A stretch of 36,077 bases of DNA from Candidatus Gastranaerophilales bacterium (GTDB lineage Bacteria > Cyanobacteriota > Vampirovibrionia > Gastranaerophilales > JANQFW01). Each line of letters starts with the position of its first letter. Within the stretch, counting starts at the first letter, position 1. The DNA lies in assembly GCA_028282645.1 (NCBI GenBank), contig JANQHM010000176.1:1-36077 (forward strand), in the 5' to 3' direction. Shown in pieces: positions 1 through 9,136 of the stretch. The position numbers and the translations under genes are program-made. The notes beneath the pieces are model-generated. The model was not told the origin of the DNA and did not search any database. It saw nothing but the letters and a program-made list of their open reading frames with translations.

Positions 1-3
1 CGT

Positions 4-99
4 TGATAATGATTTTATCAATGTTAAACCCTCCCTAGTATACATATACATGAGGAAGGTTCTTTATTCAAGTACTTTTTTTTCTTTGCTATATCTCTA
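4..99 (+). repeat. Terminal inverted repeat, left copy
   Basis: Positions 4-99 match the reverse complement of 35982-36077 with one mismatch (position 57, A vs G). Contains TGATAA...TTATCA and AACCCTCC...GGAaGGTT internal inverted repeats. Confidence 0.95.
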
Positions 100-319
100 A
101 ATAAAGCTGGATATATTCTGAAAAGAGTAATCTGAAATTTAATAAAGAAAAACCACAAGCTAAAAAACTTAAAATTGGCAGAAAACCTTGCAAAGAGATC
201 ACCCAAGATTTTATCAGCAATTTTACATACAGTAGTAGCAGCCCCTGCTGTTATTGTCGGTGCAATTTTAGGAACTGCTACTGCTAAATTTGTTAAAAAT
301 AAGGAAAAATAGTTATATA

Positions 320-1669
320 TCAAGTGTTTTCATTGTCTTCCGGTAATATTTTACCAATAGCTCTTTCCAATGCGGCAACCGCAACATTATAATCGTGTAA
401 TGCTCTGTAATATTGTAATTTTACATTTCTGTAAGTTAACTCAGCATCTTTTAATTCAATAGGATCACCCTCGCCAACGTTGTATCGTCCGCTGGCAAGA
501 TCATAGCTTTCTTTAGCTTGTTTTAAAGCTACTTTTGCAACAGGTATTTTTCTTTGTGACTCTATAAAGTTAACATGTGCCTCTTTTATTTCGTAATAAA
601 TATTCTGTCTTACGGTCTCAGCTTCCATTAAGTCTTTTTGATATTCAGCTTTAGCCTCATCTACCTGTTTTTTTATTGAATATGCGTTAAATACAGGAAT
701 TTGAAAGCTAAAGCCAAGGTTCCACCCGGGATCAATATTAGAATTGGTACCTTGTACCGAATACCCTGCAGATCCTTTTAAATCAGGAAAATAAATTTTA
801 TTTGCCAGGCTGATATATTTTTTATCAGCATTTGTTTTAATTACTGCTGATTTATAATCAGGTCGCTTTTCATAAGCAATATTTAAGGCTTCATCAAAAT
901 TATACTGTTTTTCTTTATATTCAAGCTTGTCTTTTAAAGTATATTCAGGCGGCGCAGATATACCCATAGCCCTGTTAAGGTTTGCAATAGCCACGTCAAT
1001 ATAGTTATCCGCCTGAATTAGTTGTAGCCTGGCGTTGCTTAAATTTACCTCAGCGGTAAGAACATCTATTTTAGGCCTTGTTCCTACTTTATAAAAAGCC
1101 TTTGCCCTTTCCAGGTGTTGTTTATATACTTTAACAGATTCAATTATTACTTTTTTATTATGATAAGTTAATAATAATTGGTAATAAGCCTTCTTAACAT
1201 CAAAAACAATATTATTTTTAGTTGTTTTTAACTGATGTTTAGAAATATTATGATAATCTTTACTAATAGCTATGGTAGTCCCGGTTTTACCAAAATCACT
1301 AATCAGCTGATTTACGGATATTCCGCCCAGTTCGTAAGAATTAAATGAGTTATCATTAGTAAAGTTTCTGTTTTGCCTTGTGATAGAACTGTTTAACCTT
1401 GAAAAACCGGTAGATAAAGATAGCTTGGGAAAATGCCTACTTTTTTCTATACCTATTTTACTGTTAAATATATGTGTATTGCTTATTGCCGCTTTGATTG
1501 CAGGACTGTTATTCAATGCAATATTAATACATCTGAACATAGTCAAGTTTGCATTTTTTTCTATGCCGCTTTTTATAACACTAACTTTTTTTTCTTCTGC
1601 TATTGAACTTCCAGCGGCTATATTAATTAAAAGAACAAGTATAACCAGTTTATTAATTAACTTTCTCAT
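320..1669 (-). CDS. TolC-like outer membrane efflux protein
   Basis: Signal peptide MRKLINKLVILVLLINIAAGSSIA, OEP-type repeats (SARYNVGEGDPIELKDAELTYRNVKLQYYRALHDYNVAVAALERAIG). Start set at internal Met with GAGGGG RBS. Confidence 0.93.
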   Translation of the reverse strand: MRKLINKLVILVLLINIAAGSSIAEEKKVSVIKSGIEKNANLTMFRCINIALNNSPAIKAAISNTHIFNSKIGIEKSRHFPKLSLSTGFSRLNSSITRQNRNFTNDNSFNSYELGGISVNQLISDFGKTGTTIAISKDYHNISKHQLKTTKNNIVFDVKKAYYQLLLTYHNKKVIIESVKVYKQHLERAKAFYKVGTRPKIDVLTAEVNLSNARLQLIQADNYIDVAIANLNRAMGISAPPEYTLKDKLEYKEKQYNFDEALNIAYEKRPDYKSAVIKTNADKKYISLANKIYFPDLKGSAGYSVQGTNSNIDPGWNLGFSFQIPVFNAYSIKKQVDEAKAEYQKDLMEAETVRQNIYYEIKEAHVNFIESQRKIPVAKVALKQAKESYDLASGRYNVGEGDPIELKDAELTYRNVKLQYYRALHDYNVAVAALERAIGKILPEDNENT

Positions 1670-4600
1670 ATACAACCCCTCTTTCTTGTATATTAAAATT
1701 ATTATTACTGTCATTATTACTGCTAAAATATTCTTTTATAGATTGAATTAAAGCATATATCGCCGGAACTAAAAATGTTCCTATCACGGCAGCGGCTATC
1801 ATTCCGCCAAAAACCGCAATACCTATAGAGCGTCTGCTTTCAGCACCTGCCCCCATGGCTGTAACCAAAGGTATGATACTAAAGATAAATGACAATACTG
1901 TCATCATAACAGCTCTGAATCTTAACTTTGCTGCAGTTATTGCGGCTTCCTTTATAGGCATACCGTTTTCTCTTTGTTTTTTAGCAAATTCAACTATAAG
2001 AATAGCATGCTTTGTTGCCATACCAATCAGCATAACCAAACCAATTTGTGAGTACATATTCAAGCTCCCTCCGGTAAAAAACATCGCCATTAGTCCTCCC
2101 AAAATTGCAACAGGGGCGACCAATATTACCGCAAAAGGTATTGTCCAGCTCTCATATAGAGCGACAAGAAATAAATAAACAAATACTATTGCCAATCCTA
2201 AGATAAGAAATGTTTGGCCGGAAGATTCTTTTTCCTGTTTTGATGTCCCGGACCAGGTATAAGCGTAACCTTTCGGTAATATTTTTCCAGCAAGTTCTTC
2301 CATAGCTGTTAATGCCTGGCCGGAACTAGTGCCAAAAGCAGCAGCACCTTTGATACTTACTGATCTGAATAAGTTATATCTGCTTAATTTTCGTGGACCC
2401 ACTTTAGAATCTAAATTTACCAAAACATTAAGCGGCAGCATTTTACCGTCTTTGTTTCTTACATATAGGTTGCTTATATCGTTGAGAGAATTTCTGAATT
2501 GTTTGTCCGCCTGCATTTTTACCTGAAATACCCGCCCAAGCTTGTTAAAATCATTAACATACAGTGAACCCAATTGTACTCCAAGCGTGTTATATATATC
2601 AGAGATGGGAACGCCTTGAGCCAAAGCTTTTTCTCTATCTACATCAACAAACACCTGTGGCAAATTTGCCTGATAAGTAGTAAAAACTCTTTGTAATCGG
2701 GGATCTGTATTAGCTGCAAATATTAGCTTCCAAGCTACTTCTGCCAGTTCTTGAGGGGTGTGATCACCTATATCCTGCAACATAAAGTCAAATCCGCCAA
2801 ACATACTCAATCCGGTTATGGCCGGGGGGACAAACGCAAAAAGGTTACCCTCTTCTAGCATGCCGTATCTTCCGTATATTTGGCCAAGTATTGCTTTTAA
2901 TGATTTATCAGGTGTTGTTCTTTTATCCCAAGGTTCTAATATAGCAATAATAATAGCTGAATTAGAGCCGTCCCATCCGCAATGGCCTATTACTCTACTG
3001 ATACCGGAGATTTGTTGTATGCCTGCTTCTACTTTTTTAGATACTTCGCTGGTTCTTTGCAAAGATGCACCATCAGGTAATTGTAAACTGGCTAATATTA
3101 CCCCTTGATCTTCCTGTGGTAAAAAGCCGGCAGGTACAAATTTGAATAATGCAACACTGCTACCTATTAACATAGCAAGTGTTAATACAATAACAACAGG
3201 CCTTTTAACAAGGTCTTTAGCTATATCAAGATAAAGTTTAGTAACATAGTCGAATAATACATTAAACCAGCCGAATAATTTTTTGCTGGCGCTTGTTTTA
3301 CTGGTTTTTATCATGGTTGCACATAATGCCGGAGCAAGTGTAAGAGCTATTAAAGAAGATATAGTAACTGCTATAGATATAGAAGAGGCAAAGTGTTTAT
3401 ATAGCTTACCGGAAATGCCGGGAAGAAAAGCAACAGGTACAAATACTGCCAACAATACTGCTGTGGTTGCAATAATCGCACCGCTGACTTCTTCCATTGT
3501 TTTAAGTGCGGCTTCTTTTGGTTTTAAACCTTTTTCCAGGTGTCTTTGAACGTTTTCGATAACAACGATTGCGTCATCAACTACAATACCTACTGCCAGC
3601 ACTAATCCGAACATTGTAAGAGTATTAATAGTAAACCCTAGAGCCTGCAATGCTGCAAATGTACCTATTATGGATACAGGTATAGCAACAACAGGAATCA
3701 AAGTAGCTCTGCTATTTTGTAGAAATACAAAAGTAACGCCAGCGACCAGTAATAATGCTACTAATAGCGTTATTACCAACTCTTTTAGCGATTCTTTTAT
3801 AAACTTTGTATCATTCCATACCGTGTTAACCTCTATGCCTTCCGGGAAGTTTTTTGATAAAATTTTAACCTCTTTTATTACTCTGTCTGCGACATCTATT
3901 GCATTAGCATCACTTAGTTGAGTAACTGATAAAGCAATTATATCTTTTGAGTCTACTCTGCCGAATGAGCTATAAGATGTAGCCCCGAGTTCTACTTTTG
4001 CTATATCTTTTAATCTGACTAGTGAACCATCTTTATTTGCTCTTATAATTATATTTTCAAATTCTTGAGGGCTTTTGAACCTGCCCTTTGTAATTATAGG
4101 AAAATTAAATTGCTGGTCTTTATACATAGGCTCTTGCCCGATACTTCCTACAGCAACCTGAACGTTTTGGGTTCTTATTGCATTTTTTACGTCACTGACT
4201 GTAAGTCCGAGGCCGGCCATTTTTTCAGGGTTTGTCCAGATTCTCATACTATAATCCTTTACCCCGAACAATGTAACTTCAGCGACCCCGGGCAGTCTTG
4301 CAATTTTATCTTTCAACTGAATTGAAGCAAAGTTATGCAAAAACAAGCCATCATATTGATTGCTTTTTGAACTTACACTTAGAACCAGTATACCCGGCCC
4401 CCCTACGGTTTGTTTTACTACAAGTCCTTGCCTTTTTACTTCTTCTGGCAATCTGGGGGTGGCAAGAGAAAGCCTATTTTGAACGTTTACAACTGCCATA
4501 TCAGGGTCAGTGCCAACTTTAAAAAATACACTTAAGCTATACACTCCGTTAGAGCTTGAAGATTCCATATATAACATATCTTCAACACCATTAATCTCTG

Positions 4601-4802
4601 ATTCTATGGGTGCAGCAATTGTTTCTTCGATAACTTCTGCGTTAGCTCCGGGATATGCTGTTCTTACTACAACCTGTGGAGGTGTAATTAAAGGGTATTT
4701 TTCAAGAGGCAAAAGTGTCATGGATATTAAACCTACCAAGACTATCAGCATAGATATTACTACTGCAAATCTTGGTCTAAAAATAAAGAACTTACTGAAC
4801 AT
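1653..4802 (-). CDS. RND (HAE1/AcrB-type) multidrug efflux permease
   Basis: 1049 aa, N-term FIFRPRFAVVISMLIVLVGLISMTLLPLEKYPLITPPQVVVRTAYPGANAEVIEETIAAPIE, GLVLAVGIVVDDAIVVIENVQRH motif. Confidence 0.97.
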   Translation of the reverse strand: MFSKFFIFRPRFAVVISMLIVLVGLISMTLLPLEKYPLITPPQVVVRTAYPGANAEVIEETIAAPIESEINGVEDMLYMESSSSNGVYSLSVFFKVGTDPDMAVVNVQNRLSLATPRLPEEVKRQGLVVKQTVGGPGILVLSVSSKSNQYDGLFLHNFASIQLKDKIARLPGVAEVTLFGVKDYSMRIWTNPEKMAGLGLTVSDVKNAIRTQNVQVAVGSIGQEPMYKDQQFNFPIITKGRFKSPQEFENIIIRANKDGSLVRLKDIAKVELGATSYSSFGRVDSKDIIALSVTQLSDANAIDVADRVIKEVKILSKNFPEGIEVNTVWNDTKFIKESLKELVITLLVALLLVAGVTFVFLQNSRATLIPVVAIPVSIIGTFAALQALGFTINTLTMFGLVLAVGIVVDDAIVVIENVQRHLEKGLKPKEAALKTMEEVSGAIIATTAVLLAVFVPVAFLPGISGKLYKHFASSISIAVTISSLIALTLAPALCATMIKTSKTSASKKLFGWFNVLFDYVTKLYLDIAKDLVKRPVVIVLTLAMLIGSSVALFKFVPAGFLPQEDQGVILASLQLPDGASLQRTSEVSKKVEAGIQQISGISRVIGHCGWDGSNSAIIIAILEPWDKRTTPDKSLKAILGQIYGRYGMLEEGNLFAFVPPAITGLSMFGGFDFMLQDIGDHTPQELAEVAWKLIFAANTDPRLQRVFTTYQANLPQVFVDVDREKALAQGVPISDIYNTLGVQLGSLYVNDFNKLGRVFQVKMQADKQFRNSLNDISNLYVRNKDGKMLPLNVLVNLDSKVGPRKLSRYNLFRSVSIKGAAAFGTSSGQALTAMEELAGKILPKGYAYTWSGTSKQEKESSGQTFLILGLAIVFVYLFLVALYESWTIPFAVILVAPVAILGGLMAMFFTGGSLNMYSQIGLVMLIGMATKHAILIVEFAKKQRENGMPIKEAAITAAKLRFRAVMMTVLSFIFSIIPLVTAMGAGAESRRSIGIAVFGGMIAAAVIGTFLVPAIYALIQSIKEYFSSNNDSNNNFNIQERGVVYEKVN

Positions 4803-5967
4803 TAGCAGCCTCCTTTTTCTTCATAGGCATTTTAGGCATTTGGGAGGCTAGCATTACAGGCATTTGCGGCCTGATTTTCAAAAGACCGGAGCCTATAATT
4901 TTATCACCGGCTTTTAGGCCTTCTTTTACAATCCAGTAAGTCTCGTGTTCGCCTTCAATTTTTATTCTTTTTATTTCAACAATGTTATTTTTTCCTAGTG
5001 TATAAACATATTTGCCCACACCGTCTTCTAAAACCAAAGCTTGCTGAACAACAACTTTAAGTGTTGGGATATTGTTATATAACAATACATTTACGTATTG
5101 TCCAGGGATTAACAGATTAGCAGAATTTTTAAACTCTGCTCTTAATTTAATAGTGCCGGTTGTTTCGTCTATTTGATTATCGGAAAAATTTAGAATGCCC
5201 TTAGTATCAAACTTAGTACCGTCAGAAAATTTTAAGCCAACTTTTAAATTATTATTTTTTTTGTGTTTTTTACCAGTTAATTTGTATTTTGTATAATCTA
5301 TAGCCGGTACGTTAAAACTTACATTAACAGGGTTGAACTTTACAATAGATGCAAGTGCCCCGGATTGAGGACCTACATAGTTGCCCAGTGTAATATTAAC
5401 GCTGCCTATTTTTCCGTTAATTGGAGAATAAATTTCAGTGTAACCTAAGTTTATCTCAGCTTGTCTTAATCTGGCAATTTTAGCTTTAATACTGGCTTGA
5501 GACTTTTGAACGGCTGCAAGGCTATTATCATATTTTGATTTGCTTATATAATCATTTTTTATTAACTCTTCTGCTCTAGTTAGATTCTTTTTTAATTCTT
5601 CTAAAGCAGCTTTTTCTTTTAAAATATCAGCTTCTGCTCTTTCTACAGCCGCTATATATTCTTTTTGCTCAATTCTATAGAGTAAATCGCCCTTTTTGAT
5701 TATTTGACCTTCTTTAAAATATCTTTTATCAAGATATCCTTTGACCCTAGCCCTTATATCAACTTTATCCTGGGTTTTTACTCTTCCTACATATTCTTTA
5801 ACCTCAATAATATTTTGTTCTTTTATTGTTTCTAATTTAACAACAGGAGGAGGCATTTTAGACATTTGCTGCATTTGTTGCGATTTCATTTGCTTCATTG
5901 ATATAGCATGGTTAATACCAAAGCCTAATGCCCCTAAAATAATTAAAATAACTATAATTTTTTTCAT
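4792..5967 (-). CDS. RND efflux periplasmic adaptor (HlyD/AcrA family)
   Basis: VDIRARVKGYLDKRYFKEGQIIKKGDLLYRIEQKEY lipoyl half, coiled coil, GLKAGDKIIGSGLLKIRPQMPV C-term; overlaps the RND start. Confidence 0.95.
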   Translation of the reverse strand: MKKIIVILIILGALGFGINHAISMKQMKSQQMQQMSKMPPPVVKLETIKEQNIIEVKEYVGRVKTQDKVDIRARVKGYLDKRYFKEGQIIKKGDLLYRIEQKEYIAAVERAEADILKEKAALEELKKNLTRAEELIKNDYISKSKYDNSLAAVQKSQASIKAKIARLRQAEINLGYTEIYSPINGKIGSVNITLGNYVGPQSGALASIVKFNPVNVSFNVPAIDYTKYKLTGKKHKKNNNLKVGLKFSDGTKFDTKGILNFSDNQIDETTGTIKLRAEFKNSANLLIPGQYVNVLLYNNIPTLKVVVQQALVLEDGVGKYVYTLGKNNIVEIKRIKIEGEHETYWIVKEGLKAGDKIIGSGLLKIRPQMPVMLASQMPKMPMKKKEAANVQ

Positions 5968-6011
5968 TAACCTATCCTCTTTTTACCAATACCTTTTAAT
6001 TCATTATTGAA

Positions 6012-6644
6012 TTAATTGGACTTTATATCATTTATACCCGCTTTCATAAAGCTTACTGATCTATTCACAAGTTGATCTATCTGTTCTTTGCTTGGCTGTT
6101 CGCTGCCAAATAGCTTATGTTTTACACCTATACCTTTGCATAAGAACATAGTTTGAGCTATTACTTCCATACAACAAAAGTTAACGTCAAATTCATCTGC
6201 ATCATTACCAAGCAAGCCTTTCATTATATTTTTAATGATTTGATAATGGGGTTCTAGCACATTTTTCATAATATAATCTTTAACTTCTAATGTATAAGCT
6301 ATATTTTCTTCATTTGATAATATTTTGTAGAACCAGCTGTCTTTTTCGTTACTAAATATTGAAGATAATCTTGATCTAACCAGTTCGGTTAGTTGATCTT
6401 CCGGCTTATATTGTTTTATATTTTTTAAAAATTTATATACATTGGTAAACTCATAAGCTTTAACGCAGGCTTCTTTAAACAAGTTTTCTTTATTTCCAAA
6501 GTAATAGTTAACAGAAACCTGATAAGTATTTGCTTCTTTACAAATATCCCTAATTGTAGTAGATTTATAGCCTTTTTCCGCAAATAGCTTACAAGCAACT
6601 TCCAGAATTTCTTCCCTAGCGTTTTTTTCTAAAATTTCGTTCAT
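6012..6644 (-). CDS. TetR/AcrR family transcriptional regulator
   Basis: HTH AREEILEVACKLFAEKGYKSTTIRDICKEANTYQVSVNYYFGNKENLFKEA. Start set to MNEILEKN so that the upstream palindrome is 5' of the CDS. Confidence 0.93.
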   Translation of the reverse strand: MNEILEKNAREEILEVACKLFAEKGYKSTTIRDICKEANTYQVSVNYYFGNKENLFKEACVKAYEFTNVYKFLKNIKQYKPEDQLTELVRSRLSSIFSNEKDSWFYKILSNEENIAYTLEVKDYIMKNVLEPHYQIIKNIMKGLLGNDADEFDVNFCCMEVIAQTMFLCKGIGVKHKLFGSEQPSKEQIDQLVNRSVSFMKAGINDIKSN

Positions 6645-6673
6645 ATTTAGTTCCAATTTTTTAAAATGTTTGT

Positions 6674-6691
6674 ATAATACAGTTGTATTAT
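6674..6691. promoter_or_regulatory. Candidate TetR operator (perfect inverted repeat ATAATACA-gt-TGTATTAT)
   Basis: 18 bp perfect palindrome just upstream of the TetR CDS; TTGACA-like -35 on the minus strand at 6705-6710. Confidence 0.6.
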
Positions 6692-7044
6692 GCAAGCGTA
6701 TTAATGTCAAGTCTAAAATTTTTAAGTCTGTAATATTAATTTATAAATATTTTAAACGCTAAACTTTATTGCTTAAAAATCAAGCAATAAGTTAAAAAAA
6801 GAGTAACCTAAAATTTAATTTAAAACCTGTATTAAATTTTAAGAAATATAAAACCACAGCTAAAAAAATAAAAGCTCCACAGCCTTAATTTAGGAATGTC
6901 CCTTGTGTTTTTTATTTTGCCAAAAAGAGTTTATGATTTTCGAAAATATATATTTTTAATTATAATGCCGTATTATTTAAAATACAATCGTTTTTGATGC
7001 CACTTTTTACAATATTTAACTTTTCAAAAATGCATTTCTTAAAA

Positions 7045-7077
7045 AAGAAAAAACAGGATTTTTTCCTGTTTTTTCTT
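7045..7077. terminator. Hairpin terminator
   Basis: AAGAAAAAACAGGA-TTTTT-TCCTGTTTTTTCTT, 14 bp perfect stem. Confidence 0.75.
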
Positions 7078-7185
7078 GAAGGGTTTTTTATAATTTATTC
7101 AACTTTAGAGGGAGAAAGCTTTTTTTGATTAAATTAACAAAAAGTTACTTAAATATAAAATTAATATATATATTAAAAATAAAAA

Positions 7186-7215
7186 CAAAAGACAGGAATA
7201 GGTCCCTGTCTTTTG
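7186..7215 (-). terminator. Terminator downstream of prepilin-like gene 1
   Basis: CAAAAGACAGG-AATAGGTC-CCTGTCTTTTG. Confidence 0.75.
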
Positions 7216-7262
7216 CATTTGTAAGTAATTTTATATGGTGTATTTAAATATTACATACTAAC

Positions 7263-8942
7263 TTATGGCTTGATCCCAGTCCTTTCATTGATGTTATTAG
7301 TGCCGTTTGGTTTATCTTTATAATCAGACGAGTCAGTAGTATTCATAGGGTCAGTAGTATCATTAAGGTCATCAGGGTCAATAGAATCAGGTGGCATTTT
7401 TTCTGGTGGAAGTTGATCAACAACCTCAACCGGTTTTTCGTATGCTTTAGGGTCAATTACACATATATTATTTTCTTTTTTTCCATTGAGAGAATCGCAT
7501 AGGGCATCGTTATTATAACTACCTGTAAATATTTCAAAGAAGTTACCTTCTAAATATACTTCTATTTTTTTTGCAATATCATCTTTAACTTCTTGACTTA
7601 TATTTGGGTCATTATAAATTTCTTCTAATTTTTCTTTTATAGCTTTTAATTTAATAATATTGTTCGTTGTTGTATCAGGGTTAGTAATAATATTATATCC
7701 GTTGTTTATAACATCATAGGTACAGCCCCATCCTGTAGTATTACATGTACCTTCATGTTCTGTACCCGGAGCCCCCATTGGGGTTATTCCTGTTGCTGTA
7801 ATTTCGAACCCGAAAAAGTCAACCCCCATATTCTTGTCCTCAAAACTATCTACCGGTCCATTAGTTACCCATAAATTATAACTGCCAGAAGTATTTTTTG
7901 AACCTAGGTACATTTCTTGTCCGTTTGCAAATTTAAACCAACCATTCCATAATTCTTGTGTTATGGACATACTACGCGAGTCCTTTTGTTTTACTGTAAA
8001 AGGAGTGTCATAGCTGGCCTTATCCTCTATATAGGAAACAAGATCAAACTCTTTTTCATCTAAGTAATCCCTAAGTATACGATCAAAGAAATCTTTTTCA
8101 TTAATATCTATTGAACCATCTTTATCGATGATGGTTGCAGAAAGCAGCTGTAACCTATCCCAGCCTTGGATAAAAGTTGTTGTGTCTATACTATCGGCTG
8201 ATGATTCTTCTGGTAAAGATTCAACAATCTCAACAATTTCTTCTAATATTGTTTCTCTACTGTCGATTGTATAAGTAAGCTGTTCACCCATTTTAAGTAA
8301 ATCTTTTGTATAAGTTTTTAACAAACTTTTTTCCGGACCTTCTGGTAGTTGATTAAGAATCTTATTTAACTCTGTATATAAATCTTTTGCAACATCACCT
8401 TCTTTTTTTAAATCTACTGCAATATCCAGATCGTTAATTACTTTAAGCAATGGATCATTTTTTCCACTAACAGTGGCTTCGTCTTTTAGTATGTATTCGT
8501 CTATTGTGTCATTATATATTTTTAGTGCCTGATCTAATCCTGAAGTATGAATATTAGTAGTTTCAGTTATTTTTTGAATTTGAGCAATATATTTTTTGGC
8601 AATATAAGCAAGGTCTTTCATGTTACCGGCGGAACCGTTAGTTTCAATTAACTTTCCACCACCTGAGCTACTTCTTATATAGGCTTCAATAGGTGTTTTT
8701 AAAACCTGGCCGCTAAGAGTTAATTCAGTATTTGTTAATAAACTGGGACTTACTTTGGGAATATCAGCTCTACTGGAATTTGATTCAAACATAGCTAATT
8801 TGCCTTTATCCTGGAATATATTTGAAATGTTATCACCAAAGAGAGCAAAAGAAAAAAATCCGACCAAAAGCACCCCTGCGGTAATTAGGCCTATTTCTGC
8901 AGGAGTGGAGCCGTTTTTGTACTTAAAGTTTTTAATACACAT
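7263..8942 (-). CDS. Flp-type prepilin-like surface protein, paralog 1
   Basis: N-term KNFKYKNGSTPAEIGLITAGVLLVGFFSFALFGDNISNIF resembles the Flp prepilin N-terminus followed by a long exported domain; paralog of 9137-11041. Confidence 0.6.
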   Translation of the reverse strand: MCIKNFKYKNGSTPAEIGLITAGVLLVGFFSFALFGDNISNIFQDKGKLAMFESNSSRADIPKVSPSLLTNTELTLSGQVLKTPIEAYIRSSSGGGKLIETNGSAGNMKDLAYIAKKYIAQIQKITETTNIHTSGLDQALKIYNDTIDEYILKDEATVSGKNDPLLKVINDLDIAVDLKKEGDVAKDLYTELNKILNQLPEGPEKSLLKTYTKDLLKMGEQLTYTIDSRETILEEIVEIVESLPEESSADSIDTTTFIQGWDRLQLLSATIIDKDGSIDINEKDFFDRILRDYLDEKEFDLVSYIEDKASYDTPFTVKQKDSRSMSITQELWNGWFKFANGQEMYLGSKNTSGSYNLWVTNGPVDSFEDKNMGVDFFGFEITATGITPMGAPGTEHEGTCNTTGWGCTYDVINNGYNIITNPDTTTNNIIKLKAIKEKLEEIYNDPNISQEVKDDIAKKIEVYLEGNFFEIFTGSYNNDALCDSLNGKKENNICVIDPKAYEKPVEVVDQLPPEKMPPDSIDPDDLNDTTDPMNTTDSSDYKDKPNGTNNINERTGIKP

Positions 8943-9085
8943 AATATAATCCTTTTCATTATCATGTTTCTATAGTTTATATTCCCAAAAATTTGATTTT
9001 TTAAACATTTTTTTTGATTAAATTAACAAAATGTTACCTGAGTATAAAATTAATATATGTATTGCAAATAAATAAATAATAAAAA

Positions 9086-9121
9086 CAAAAGACAGGGACC
9101 TATTCCTGTTCCTGTCTTTTG
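9086..9121 (-). terminator. Terminator downstream of prepilin-like gene 2
   Basis: CAAAAGACAGG-GACCTATTCCTGTT-CCTGTCTTTTG. Confidence 0.75.
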
Positions 9122-9136
9122 CAGTTATAAGTAATT

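Noticed and set aside
24-323. Minus-strand ORF of 99 aa at the left end
   Set aside because: Runs through the terminal repeat and is Phe/Lys-rich low complexity; no family resemblance, and the opposite strand at 175-312 looks more protein-like.
1855-4851. Plus-strand ORFs inside the RND and adaptor genes (e.g. 1855-2178, 2818-3108, 4510-4851)
   Set aside because: Antisense shadows of strongly supported genes.
7186-9121. Repeated CAAAAGACAGG stem-loops considered as CRISPR repeats or IS ends
   Set aside because: Only two copies 1.9 kb apart, each a terminator directly after a paralogous gene; no spacers or transposase.
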